Shown here: in pieces, positions 46,364 to 53,847 of the stretch
Numbering within the stretch: position 1 is the first letter of the stretch
Layout: each line of letters begins with the position of its first letter
NCBI RefSeq assembly: GCF_016907275.1
Contig: NZ_JAFBBP010000001.1
Coordinates: forward strand, 6,128,001 to 6,192,000
DNA from: Micromonospora luteifusca
Lineage (GTDB): Bacteria > Actinomycetota > Actinomycetes > Mycobacteriales > Micromonosporaceae
Reading direction: 5' to 3'
DNA: 64,000 bases
Made by a program: the position numbers and the translations under genes
Notes under the pieces: model-generated
Database searches by the model: none
What the model saw: only the letters and a program-made list of their open reading frames with translations
What the model was told of the DNA's origin: nothing

Positions 46364-46516
46364 ACCCTCGAAACGGCGGGCCTCGACGCCGGTGCCGTTT
46401 ACCGACGACTTCGCCATCGCGCTCGTTCCGCGCCACCCTCGCGCTGCAACCGCTACCGATCAGCGTGGTAAGACCCCGAGGCCTAGTGCCGCTAATGCTG
46501 TTAGAACAAAATGAGC

Positions 46517-46540
46517 TCCTCGTAACCGTGCAAACGAGGA
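46517..46540. promoter_or_regulatory. Inverted repeat before the quinone reductase gene
   Basis: TCCTCGT - N10 - ACGAGGA, perfect 7-bp arms, ends 22 bp before the ATG at 46562 in an AT-richer patch. Likely an operator that overlaps the promoter. Confidence 0.5.
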
Positions 46541-46561
46541 CTGGATAAAGTGAGGTACCGG

Positions 46562-47479
46562 ATGAAGGCGATCGTGGTGACGGACGAGGCCGCGGGAACG
46601 GCCGGGATGACGCTGGTGGAGCGGCCCGAGCCGGCACCGGCGCTGAACGACGTCGTCGTTCAGGTTCATGCCGCGGGATTCGTCCCCACAGAGACGGCGT
46701 GGCCCTCGACCTGGACTGACCGCCTCGGCCGTGACCGCACGCCGTCGATCCCCGGGCACGAACTGGCCGGAGTGGTCAGCGCTCTCGGCTATGGCACGAC
46801 GGGACTGTCTGTGGGACAGCGGGTGTTCGGCCTCACGGACTGGACTCGCGACGGCACCCTGGCGGAGTACGTGGCCGTCGAGGCGCGCAACCTCGCGCCG
46901 CTGCCGGGAGACGTCGACTTCACGGTGGGCGCGAGCCTGCCGATCTCGGGCCTGACCGCGTGGCAGGGACTGTTCGAGCACGGCCGCCTCCAGCCGGGGC
47001 GAAGCGTCCTCGTGCACGGCGCGGCCGGCGCAGTCGGTTCGATGGTGACGCAGCTCGCACGTGAATTCGGCGCCTACGTCATCGGCACCGGACGCACCGC
47101 CGACCGTCAGGCCGCGCTCGACTTCGGCGCACAGGAGTTCGTCGACCTCGGCAACGACACCCTGGAAGACCTCGGCGGGGTCGACCTGGTGTTCGACGTC
47201 ATCGGCGGTGACATCGGGAAACGATCCGCAGGCCTGATTCGAGCCGGAGGAACGCTGGTGACCATCGCCGGGCCGCCTGAGGCGCGACCCGCGGACGGCC
47301 TGGCGGTCGATTTCGTCGTCGAGTCCGATCGCGCCCAACTGGGCGAGGTCGTCCGGCGGGTGCGCGACGGACGACTGCGGACGAACATCGGCAACGTCGC
47401 GACCCTCGACGACGCCGTCGCCGCCCTCAACCCGACCGAGCGAACCAAGGGGAAGACGATCATCCGCGTTCGTCCGTAA
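46562..47479 (+). CDS. Zinc-independent alcohol dehydrogenase / quinone oxidoreductase (MDR family)
   Basis: A 305-residue medium-chain reductase. ATG 46562 has GTGAGGT upstream and is preferred to GTG 46550. It has the GroES-like N-terminal half (PSIPGHELAGVVSALG) and a Rossmann half with LVHGAAGAVGSMVTQLAREFGAYVIGTG. The zinc cysteines of alcohol dehydrogenases are absent, so it is of the quinone-oxidoreductase type that reduces quinones or enones with NADPH. The start MKAIVVTDEAAG is usual in the family. It has its own promoter with an inverted repeat. Confidence 0.9.
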   Translation: MKAIVVTDEAAGTAGMTLVERPEPAPALNDVVVQVHAAGFVPTETAWPSTWTDRLGRDRTPSIPGHELAGVVSALGYGTTGLSVGQRVFGLTDWTRDGTLAEYVAVEARNLAPLPGDVDFTVGASLPISGLTAWQGLFEHGRLQPGRSVLVHGAAGAVGSMVTQLAREFGAYVIGTGRTADRQAALDFGAQEFVDLGNDTLEDLGGVDLVFDVIGGDIGKRSAGLIRAGGTLVTIAGPPEARPADGLAVDFVVESDRAQLGEVVRRVRDGRLRTNIGNVATLDDAVAALNPTERTKGKTIIRVRP

Positions 47480-47528
47480 GCGGGTGAGGCCGGGCTGCGT
47501 ACGTGTACGGGTACCTGCTCGGCAGCGC

Positions 47529-47828
47529 TCAGGCAGTGGGCGTCGGGAGGCGGACGACGAGTGATCCACGCATGTCGATCAGAACCCGGCCGGCCATGCG
47601 CACCACGCGCATCACGACGTCCTCGCAGCCGGGGCATCGGGCGACGAGGCCGGGCGCTCGGTCGAACACGCGCATCGCCGCTAGCGGACGGGTCGTCCGG
47701 CAGCCGGCGCAGGTGAGGTCGGCAACGGTGAGGTCGGTCCCCATGATCTCGCCGAGCGGTCCGGCGAGGGCGTTACCGTCGACCCAGGGTGCGTCGTCTG
47801 CTCCGACATTGGTGGTCAACATGGTCAT
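47529..47828 (-). CDS. Small zinc-ribbon protein (DUF6510-like)
   Basis: A 99-residue protein with a zinc ribbon: CAGC in the TVADLTCAGCR segment and CPGC in VARCPGCEDVV. The N-terminus carries DGNALAGPLGEIMGTDLT and the C-terminus a beta strand around RVLIDMRGSLVVRL. It is encoded after the flavin reductase and overlaps it by 4 bp. This small Cys-protein is a regular companion of the molybdenum oxidoreductase/reductase pair in actinobacteria (DUF6510, name from memory), perhaps as an assembly factor. Confidence 0.82.
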   Translation of the reverse strand: MTMLTTNVGADDAPWVDGNALAGPLGEIMGTDLTVADLTCAGCRTTRPLAAMRVFDRAPGLVARCPGCEDVVMRVVRMAGRVLIDMRGSLVVRLPTPTA

Positions 47829-48565
47829 CCTCCGGTGGGTCCAAAGCGTTCGGTACGGATGTTCATGGGGTCGTGGCCGAGATCAATGAGGAGATCGGCC
47901 ACGGTCTCGACGAATCCGGTAGGCCCACAGACGAACGCCACAGCGTCGGCCTCACGTGGCCAGGCGACGCCGGCAAGGGCATCCGCGTCCAGCCGTCGGG
48001 GTGGGCCCGACCAGCCGGGGGGCGCGGCCCTGGTATAGACCCGTGTGACAGCGACGCGACCATCGCCTGCGGCTTCTGCAGTAGCAAGATCCGCAGAGAA
48101 CAGCGCATCGGACGGAGAACGGGCCGAGTAGAGCAGCCTGGTGGGATTCGTCGCCGCACGCACCATCGACATCAGGGGCGCCACACCGGACCCGCCGCCG
48201 ATCAGCAACGCCGGGCGCGGATCGGCGGGTCGGCGTACGAACCATCCGCCGAGCGGCCCACGGATCTCGAATTGGTCACCTGGCTCTGCAACGCCGACGA
48301 GATACGGCGAGACCTCACCGTCGGTCACCACCTGGACGGTCACCTCGAGCCGGTCGGGCCCCGGGGCGGACGAGATCGAGTAGCTGCGGTGCGTGGTGTA
48401 GCCGTCGGAAGCCGTCAACCGGATGTCGACGTGCTGGCCCGGCACGTGACCTGTCCAGCCGTCAACGGCGAGGACCAGGGTCCGCGCAGTCGCAGTCTCC
48501 GCGCGGGTGGCGGCGACGGTCGCCGGCTGCCAGGTCAGTCTGCCAGGTATCGCTGCTCGCGCCAT
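47825..48565 (-). CDS. FAD/NAD(P)H reductase partner of the molybdenum enzyme
   Basis: A 246-residue reductase of the ferredoxin-NADP reductase type, from ATG 48565, overlapping the preceding gene by 31 bp. FAD-binding RSYSISS, the NAD(P)-binding GGGSGVAPLMSMV and the C-terminal FVCGPTGFVE are intact. It has no 2Fe-2S domain, unlike phthalate-dioxygenase-type reductases, so it should hand electrons from NAD(P)H directly to its partner. It lies between the molybdenum oxidoreductase and the zinc-ribbon protein. Confidence 0.88.
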   Translation of the reverse strand: MARAAIPGRLTWQPATVAATRAETATARTLVLAVDGWTGHVPGQHVDIRLTASDGYTTHRSYSISSAPGPDRLEVTVQVVTDGEVSPYLVGVAEPGDQFEIRGPLGGWFVRRPADPRPALLIGGGSGVAPLMSMVRAATNPTRLLYSARSPSDALFSADLATAEAAGDGRVAVTRVYTRAAPPGWSGPPRRLDADALAGVAWPREADAVAFVCGPTGFVETVADLLIDLGHDPMNIRTERFGPTGG

Positions 48566-49131
48566 GGGTCCCCGTAGTTGTGGTAGCCGGCCGTCTCCCA
48601 GAACCCGGGCTCGTCGTCGAGACGCAGTTCCAGAGCGCGCAACCATTTCGCGCTCTTCCAGAAGTACAGGTGAGGAACGAGGAGACGAGCCGGCCCGCCG
48701 TGCACCGGAACCAGCGGCTCTCCGTCAAACTCGTACGCCACCCAGGCCTGACCGTCGAGAAGGTCCTCGAGCGGGATGTTCGTGGTGTAGCCGCCGTAGG
48801 AGTGGGCGACGACGTACTCGGCGGCGGTCTCGACGTCGGCCAGCAACGTGTCCACCGAGACGCCTCGCCAGTTTGTGCCGAACTTCGACCAGTGCGTGAC
48901 GCAATGGATGTCCACGGTCGGCTCGTCGGCAGGAAGGGCGGTGAACTCCGCCCATGACCACGTGCTCCGCTCGCCGGTCTCGGTGACGACGGCGAGCTCC
49001 CACTTGTCGAGGCCGATGCGCGGCGTCGGTCCCGCCGACAGTACCGGGAAGTCGTCGGTGCGGTACTGGCCAGGAGGGAGGTCGGCGTCGTCGCGTCTGC
49101 GGCCGCCGAAGCCGCGTGTGATCACTGCCAT
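48535..49131 (-). CDS. Sulfite-oxidase-like molybdopterin oxidoreductase
   Basis: A 198-residue protein from ATG 49131 with GGGGAGGGG upstream. It is a compact SUOX-fold domain: LDKWELAVV, the molybdenum-ligand cysteine in DIHCVTHWSKF, RGVSVDTLL, YGGYTTNIPLEDLLDGQ, HGGPARLLVPHLYFWKSAKWL and the closing GYHNYGDPWREQRY. There is no Tat signal, so it works in the cytoplasm, unlike MsrP or sulfite dehydrogenases. With the overlapping reductase gene it probably forms an NAD(P)H-dependent reductase for a small oxidised substrate (sulfoxide or N-oxide); that is inference. Confidence 0.9.
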   Translation of the reverse strand: MAVITRGFGGRRRDDADLPPGQYRTDDFPVLSAGPTPRIGLDKWELAVVTETGERSTWSWAEFTALPADEPTVDIHCVTHWSKFGTNWRGVSVDTLLADVETAAEYVVAHSYGGYTTNIPLEDLLDGQAWVAYEFDGEPLVPVHGGPARLLVPHLYFWKSAKWLRALELRLDDEPGFWETAGYHNYGDPWREQRYLAD

Positions 49132-49302
49132 GCGCCCCTCCCCAATTGGCCGAGCAGCTGCCATCCCGCTGCCACCTGTGCTTCCACTCGGCCGGTGGAT
49201 GTCGATGTGGTACCCGCCCACGACGTCAACGTCAGCGAGTGCCCCGGTGATGAGATTCTCCGCGGTGGGGACGTGGTCGCCCGCAATCCGGGATATATTA
49301 AC

Positions 49303-49318
49303 TGGACCATCACGTCCA
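49303..49318. promoter_or_regulatory. Perfect TetR operator, SUOX-like side
   Basis: TGGAC-CATCAC-GTCCA; the arms extend to CTGGAC/GTCCAG. It adjoins ATATATTAA and lies about 170 bp upstream of the SUOX-like start. Confidence 0.68.
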
Positions 49319-49412
49319 GAGTAGGCTGGCGCGGCGCCAGCCCGCAAGCCGCTTGTCACAGGCTGGCGGCGCGCCGCTCGATCTGGTAAATGTCTCCACA
49401 GCGGGCGGTTAG

Positions 49413-49428
49413 TGGACCAAGCAGTCCA
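49413..49428. promoter_or_regulatory. Perfect TetR operator, plus-strand gene side
   Basis: TGGAC-CAAGCA-GTCCA, 101 bp upstream of ATG 49529. Confidence 0.68.
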
Positions 49429-49528
49429 TATGGTGCGGCTGGGAGTGTTCCGCGTTGGTCGTTCGACATGTCGTGCCCCGCTGCGAGATGGCGGCGACCA
49501 GTGTCTTACCCGATGTCAGGAGAGTTCG

Positions 49529-49858
49529 ATGGGCCCTGTTCCTTCCCGTGGGAACGTTGTCGATGGCCAGCCGGTCGATGCGGTGGACATGATCGCCGCC
49601 CTGACCGCTGCACAGCTCGTGTTCCAAGACGGTGCAACTCAGACATTCACGGCAGATGGTCGAACGACCTACGCCGACAGGGGAACACCGTCGACTGGCG
49701 AGTGGTCTGTGACGGGTGACGGGAGCTTCGCTTCATTCTGGCCGCCGACGTACCGGGCGACGTACACGGTTCGGTGGATCGTCGAGGACGGGGTACGGGT
49801 GGGCGTCAGCTTCATGGATACCCGGAGCCGAGTCCGCTACGACGGCCGGTACCGATGA
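49529..49858 (+). CDS. Small beta-barrel protein (possibly MoaF-like)
   Basis: A 109-residue protein from ATG 49529 with AGGAG upstream. It is beta-rich: AQLVFQDGATQTFTADGRTTYAD, GEWSVTGDGSFASFWPP (in pieces) and YTVRWIVEDGVRVGVSFMD. The alternation of aromatic residues and Gly/Asp turns suggests a small lipocalin-type barrel, similar to what I recall of MoaF-like proteins. No catalytic residue is evident. A perfect TGGAC-N6-GTCCA site upstream makes it a probable target of the TetR regulator. Confidence 0.65.
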   Translation: MGPVPSRGNVVDGQPVDAVDMIAALTAAQLVFQDGATQTFTADGRTTYADRGTPSTGEWSVTGDGSFASFWPPTYRATYTVRWIVEDGVRVGVSFMDTRSRVRYDGRYR

Positions 49859-49863
49859 TTGGA

Positions 49864-49927
49864 CGAGCCTGCTCATCTTGATCGGACAGCTCCACGGCCA
49901 TCGGCCCGAGACCGCACCCGTATCTGT
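49864..49927 (-). pseudogene. 64-bp scrap of a TetR paralogue
   Basis: This stretch matches the interior of the TetR gene (44209-44272) with seven differences by eye. On the minus strand it reads YGCGLGPMAVELSDQDEQAR, against YGCGLGSMALELSDQDEQAR in the intact gene. Nothing else of the paralogue remains on either side. Confidence 0.75.
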
Positions 49928-49965
49928 CGGGGTGCTCGAAGATCGTCCCAGGCCTGGATAGGTAG

Positions 49966-51171
49966 TCATCTCGCCGCGGCGGTTGGCTGCCAACTGATCC
50001 GTTCATAGCAGACCAGCGCGATCACGATGATGGTGACCAGAGCGAGGGCGGCGAGGGCGGGAAGGTGCCGGGCGACGGGCAGCAGCGCGAGGATGGCGCC
50101 GGTCGCGAGGATCGGGGCGAGTGGGGTGTGCCGCACGGTGAGTTGAAGAAACAGGGCCCGACCAATGAGGTAGAGGGCCGGGCCGCCGAACAGCACGGCG
50201 GTCGAAGTCCAGTGCAGCGGGGTTCCAGCGGGCTGCTGGAGTGGGTGGTGGGTCATGTGGGCGAGGACCACCTCGATGCCGACGGCCAGGTAGATGATCC
50301 CGGCGATGAGCACGAAGTGAGCCAAGCTGTAGGCGATGCTGCCGGTCCGAGTCCGGTCCGGAACGGGGATCCGTGCCAGGGCTTGTGCGGCAGGTGCGGC
50401 GGCGTTTTCGAAGTACAGCCACCACAGGGCCAGTGCCGTGGTCAGGGCGAGCAGCGCGGCGACCAGGACCGGCCAACGAGTGACCGCCGATCCAGCGCCG
50501 ACGCCCACCGAGATCAGCGACTCGCCCAGAGCAATGATGACGATCAGGCCGTGCCGCTCGGCGAAATGGCTGGGGCTGGGCAATGGAGCGCGTCCGGCGG
50601 CCACCGCGATGATTAGGCCGCCGACGCAGTCGATGAGGAACGCCGCGGCCCACAACAGCGTCTGCGTGGCGCCGCCGAACACCGCGCCGAGCAGTAGCGC
50701 AGGAAAGCCCACCGAGAGCGGGATGACCCGGAAGCGCAGCGAAGCGCGTAGCCGCGCGTTAACGACCGATATGTGCCAGACAAGGGCCAGGTATACCGCC
50801 CGGATGACGATGTAGACGACGGCCAAAGTCATGGGCGCGGCCAGTGACTGGTTGCCGTGCCGCCATGCCTCGGGAAGGACCAGGGCGGCCACGAACATCG
50901 CGGCCATCACAGCGGAGTTTCCGGCGCGGACCAGGCCCACGTCGGCGCGGACCTGGTTGGCCAGCCAAGCGTAGTTGGTGAACGGCCACCACAGCAGTAG
51001 CAGGAGCACAAGGCTATGAGCCAGCCTGAGTGGCGTCGGCGCCTGTGCCGTGAACGTCGCCACCCGGATGAAGGCAAACACGAACACGAGGTCGAAGAAC
51101 ACCTCGAACGGCGTGGCCCGATGGGTTTCCTCGGTCTGCACGGGCGGCCCGGCTCGGAAGATGTGCCTCAT
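49966..51171 (-). CDS. ltrA: Second LtrA-family membrane protein
   Basis: A 401-residue membrane protein from ATG 51171. LtrA landmarks are present: ATPFEVFFDLVFVFAFIRVA near the start and ERHGLIVIIALGESLISVGVG in the middle, with about ten to twelve helices. Compared with the copy at 29342, the FELFFDL and ALGES motifs are shared but the loops differ, so these are old paralogues rather than a recent duplication. Its function is unknown. Confidence 0.92.
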   Translation of the reverse strand: MRHIFRAGPPVQTEETHRATPFEVFFDLVFVFAFIRVATFTAQAPTPLRLAHSLVLLLLLWWPFTNYAWLANQVRADVGLVRAGNSAVMAAMFVAALVLPEAWRHGNQSLAAPMTLAVVYIVIRAVYLALVWHISVVNARLRASLRFRVIPLSVGFPALLLGAVFGGATQTLLWAAAFLIDCVGGLIIAVAAGRAPLPSPSHFAERHGLIVIIALGESLISVGVGAGSAVTRWPVLVAALLALTTALALWWLYFENAAAPAAQALARIPVPDRTRTGSIAYSLAHFVLIAGIIYLAVGIEVVLAHMTHHPLQQPAGTPLHWTSTAVLFGGPALYLIGRALFLQLTVRHTPLAPILATGAILALLPVARHLPALAALALVTIIVIALVCYERISWQPTAAAR

Positions 51172-51358
51172 GGAGCAATCTTGTTCGCCCAACATCCGAC
51201 AGATACGGATTCAACACTTAAACCCGTCTGCCGTCGCTGGCCACATGGATGACGCGATCAGGAGATAGATGATCGGCACGTCCCCGTTGTGTGTCGCGGG
51301 TCCCAGCGGGTAATGGTCCCAGGCACGCCGATATCGGCACAAGGACTAGGAGCGAGCG

Positions 51359-51826
51359 ATGGGCATACGACACGCCTCGGCCGATGACCTCGCTTCCGTA
51401 GGCTTCGCGGTCCTGCGCTCCGCACTGGCGACGAACATCTTGTGGATCGGTGCGCTCAAATTCAAGCAGTACGAGGTCGAAAACGACGAGCCCCTGATCA
51501 CATCGAATCCGCTGTTTTCAGCGTTGCGCAAGAAGCTGGGCGCACAGAAGCTCAACCGCCTCATAGGCGTCACGGAGATCACCGTAGGCTCGCTGATCGC
51601 CGCGAAGCCGTTTGCGCCCAAAGCGTCGGCAGTCGGTAGCTTCGGGGCGGCGGGGTTGTTCCTCACCACACTCAGTTTCCTGGCCACGGCGCCCGGGACT
51701 CGGCAGGGAGGGCAGGGGATGTACAGCCTTTCTCTGCTGGGGCAATTCCTGTTGAAGGACACAGTGCTCCTCGGTGCCGCGCTCCTGACAACTGCCGACT
51801 CGCTGCGCGTCGCCCGGCACCGATAA
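51359..51826 (+). CDS. RclC/YkgB-like (DUF417) membrane protein
   Basis: A 155-residue protein with AGGAG before ATG 51359. DUF417 hallmarks: LWIGALKFKQYEVENDEPLI, SNPLFSAL, a helix IGVTEITVGSLIAAKPF, LFLTTLSFLATAPG and GQFLLKDTVLLGAALL. Four membrane helices. In E. coli RclC belongs to the reactive-chlorine resistance operon; the family is often associated with oxidative stress. Here it is followed by an AhpD-like gene, which supports a redox role. Confidence 0.88.
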   Translation: MGIRHASADDLASVGFAVLRSALATNILWIGALKFKQYEVENDEPLITSNPLFSALRKKLGAQKLNRLIGVTEITVGSLIAAKPFAPKASAVGSFGAAGLFLTTLSFLATAPGTRQGGQGMYSLSLLGQFLLKDTVLLGAALLTTADSLRVARHR

Positions 51827-51884
51827 GGCGGGGCCGTCCGCTCGGAGCGCTTGACGCAATGACAGCGCCTGGGTCAACGCGGCT

Positions 51885-51901
51885 GTCCACTTTACGTGGA
51901 C
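51885..51901. promoter_or_regulatory. Palindrome upstream of the AhpD-like gene
   Basis: GTCCAC-TTTAC-GTGGAC, perfect 6-bp arms, 49 bp before the start at 51950. The half-sites are those of the TGGAC operators but in the opposite orientation, so a different regulator may use it. Confidence 0.5.
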
Positions 51902-51949
51902 GTCCCCCACCCACTGGTGTTGTCGTTGTGACCTAGAGGAGGCCATCTC

Positions 51950-52432
51950 TTGGACACCAAGATCCAGAACGTTCGACTGGATGCCACGTCGAACGAGCAA
52001 CTCATGGCTCTGGCAAACGCCGGGGCCGCAGCTTTCGGCCATACCGCCACACTTCAGGTGGAACGGGCCCTGGCCCAGCTTCTGCGGTTACGCGTGGCAC
52101 AAATCAACAATTGCAGCTACTGCCTTCTGGTGCACCACGCCGCTGCCCGTACCGCCGACATCCCGCCGTCCAAGGTCGAGACCCTCACGGCGTGGTGGGA
52201 GACGCACCTGTTCACCGAGGAGGAGCGAGCTGCGCTGGCCTACGCCGAGGCATTGACCCGAGCCGCCGACGCTACTGTCAACAACCGGGTCCAGGAGGCA
52301 CACGACAGGATGGCCATGCACTTCACGGAGGAAGAGATCCTGGAGATCGTGGCCGTTGTGATCAATATGAACATCTGGACGCGACTCAAGCTCGCCGAGG
52401 GTGCCATGCCCACGACGTCGCATCCCGTGTGA
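51950..52432 (+). CDS. AhpD/carboxymuconolactone-decarboxylase-family protein
   Basis: A 160-residue protein. The start is TTG 51950: AGGAGG precedes it at 7 nt and no ATG or GTG fits. The active-site CxxC lies in NNCSYCLLVHHAAA (near residues 55-60) with the usual following His, and helices such as ERAALAYAEALT and FTEEEILEIVAVVINMN complete the AhpD-like fold. Such proteins are peroxidase-linked thiol oxidoreductases. Its context (RclC-like, MsrA, quinone reductase) supports peroxide or hypochlorite defence. Confidence 0.9.
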   Translation: MDTKIQNVRLDATSNEQLMALANAGAAAFGHTATLQVERALAQLLRLRVAQINNCSYCLLVHHAAARTADIPPSKVETLTAWWETHLFTEEERAALAYAEALTRAADATVNNRVQEAHDRMAMHFTEEEILEIVAVVINMNIWTRLKLAEGAMPTTSHPV

Positions 52433-52752
52433 GTTGATACCCGGCCCCGTGCGGTCACCGGCACCCGGGTACCGGCCGAGAAGAGGACACGACAAGCCCG
52501 GGAGGCGAGCACCGCTGATGGGAAGTATCCGGACATCGGGAACTCTGGAGCACTCGGCGTACGTTGGAGATTGCGCGCCACGACCGGTGCAGGGGTTGCC
52601 GCGCGGAGCGTAGTCGAAGTTTGATTCACCCCGTATCGCCTTTCGGCAAACAATTCCAGGTGTTCGTTCGCCAACTAACGTGGGTGTCATCCATTCGAGT
52701 CAGGTCGCCCGACGCGGACAGGTGGGACCTGGATGCACCAAACGGAGGCGTT
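52433..52752. other. Gene-less interval before the ferritin-like gene
   Basis: No supported gene in 320 bp. It becomes AT-richer toward 52620-52690, which probably contains the promoter of the gene at 52753. A small GC-rich hairpin near 52455-52480 may end the AhpD-like transcript. Confidence 0.4.
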
Positions 52753-53640
52753 ATGGACAACTGGTTCATCTCGGAGGCAGTGTCGCGCAGTGCAGAATCC
52801 GAAACGGATCGGCAAAGGCTCGCGGCCCTGGTGGATCCAGGGGTTTGCAGAGCCGACCCGGCGGGCGGTGGCTCGCCGAGCGACGCGGCTATCCTCAACT
52901 TCGCGCTCAATCTCGAATATCTCGAAGCTGAGTTCTATCTCCGTGCGACGACGGGATCCGGCCTTCCTGACGGGATGACTACCGGCACCGGGGTGCGCGG
53001 CGAGGTGTCCGGCGGAGGATCAGTCAACTTCAGCAGCAACTTCGTGCAGAGGTTCGCAAAGGAGATCGCCTCCGACGAGATGCAGCACGTGACGTTTTTG
53101 CGATCCGCGCTCGGCAATGCCGCTGTTGCTCGTCCCGCAATTTCGCTGGACACGAGCTTCACTGCGGCGGCAACTGCCGCTGGTCTGATCAAGCAGGGCG
53201 AGAGCTTCGACCCGTACGCGAACGACCTTAACTTCCTCTTTGCGGCGTTCCTCTTCGAAGACGTCGGAGTGTCGGCGCTCAAAGGCTCCGCGTCACTGCT
53301 GTCGAACAAAACCTACCTTGATGCGGCAGCCGGCCTGCTGGCCACCGAGGCCTACCACGCGGGGATTGTCCGATCCGCGCTCTACAGCGCCGGACTCACC
53401 GACGACACAGTATTTGACTCGGTACAAAAGATCTCCGACGCGCGCAACAGCCTTGATGGTCCGGCGGATGACGACCAGGGCGTCGGCACCGCGGCGGACC
53501 CGAATTTCATCCCCACGGATGAAAACGGGATGTGCTACGGCCGATCGGCCCAGTCCGTTTTGAACATCGCATACCTGAGCCCAAAACCGGCGGCTTCGGG
53601 TGGCTTCTACCCGGCCGGCATGAACGGCGAAATCGCGTGA
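52753..53640 (+). CDS. Ferritin-like-domain (desiccation-related) protein
   Basis: A 295-residue protein from ATG 52753 with GGAGG upstream. The core is a four-helix ferritin-like bundle: AILNFALNLEYLEAEFYLRAT, EIASDEMQHVTFLRSAL, FLFAAFLFEDVGVSALKGSA and ATEAYHAGIVRSAL, in which Glu/His pairs (LEAEFY, DEMQH, EDVG, EAYH) could bind two metal ions. This resembles the desiccation-related Ferritin_2 proteins. No signal peptide is evident. The C-terminus is loop-rich. It may store iron or protect against oxidation; neither is proven. Confidence 0.85.
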   Translation: MDNWFISEAVSRSAESETDRQRLAALVDPGVCRADPAGGGSPSDAAILNFALNLEYLEAEFYLRATTGSGLPDGMTTGTGVRGEVSGGGSVNFSSNFVQRFAKEIASDEMQHVTFLRSALGNAAVARPAISLDTSFTAAATAAGLIKQGESFDPYANDLNFLFAAFLFEDVGVSALKGSASLLSNKTYLDAAAGLLATEAYHAGIVRSALYSAGLTDDTVFDSVQKISDARNSLDGPADDDQGVGTAADPNFIPTDENGMCYGRSAQSVLNIAYLSPKPAASGGFYPAGMNGEIA

Positions 53641-53711
53641 GCGCCGGCACGACCTGAGGGTTCAAGTTGCCCGAGCAGGTCCCTTGAGGGAGCCCGCACG
53701 CGTGCGGTGGC

Positions 53712-53729
53712 GCCCCTCGGGGGAGGGGC
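53712..53729 (+). terminator. Terminator after the ferritin-like gene
   Basis: GCCCCTC - GGGG - GAGGGGC, a perfect 7-bp stem; the palindrome CCGCACG/CGTGCGG lies just before it, near 53696-53709. The pair lies about 55-90 bp after the stop. Confidence 0.6.
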
Positions 53730-53847
53730 CTTCGAAGGACGTTTGCTCGGCGGCCGAAAGTAACCCCTCAACAAATACACCGTTCGTTTTGACAGGCCCC
53801 GCGAAAGTATGCACCCGGGTCAGTTGCGGGCGGCGGGTCGTGTCCTT

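Larger units (their letters stand above)
49132..49528. other. Divergent promoter region with two perfect operators
   Basis: A 397-bp gene-less region between the SUOX-like gene (minus) and the gene at 49529 (plus). It holds two perfect TGGAC-N6-GTCCA palindromes 110 bp apart and the AT-rich GGATATATTAACTGG, a good core-promoter candidate next to the first. Confidence 0.6.
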
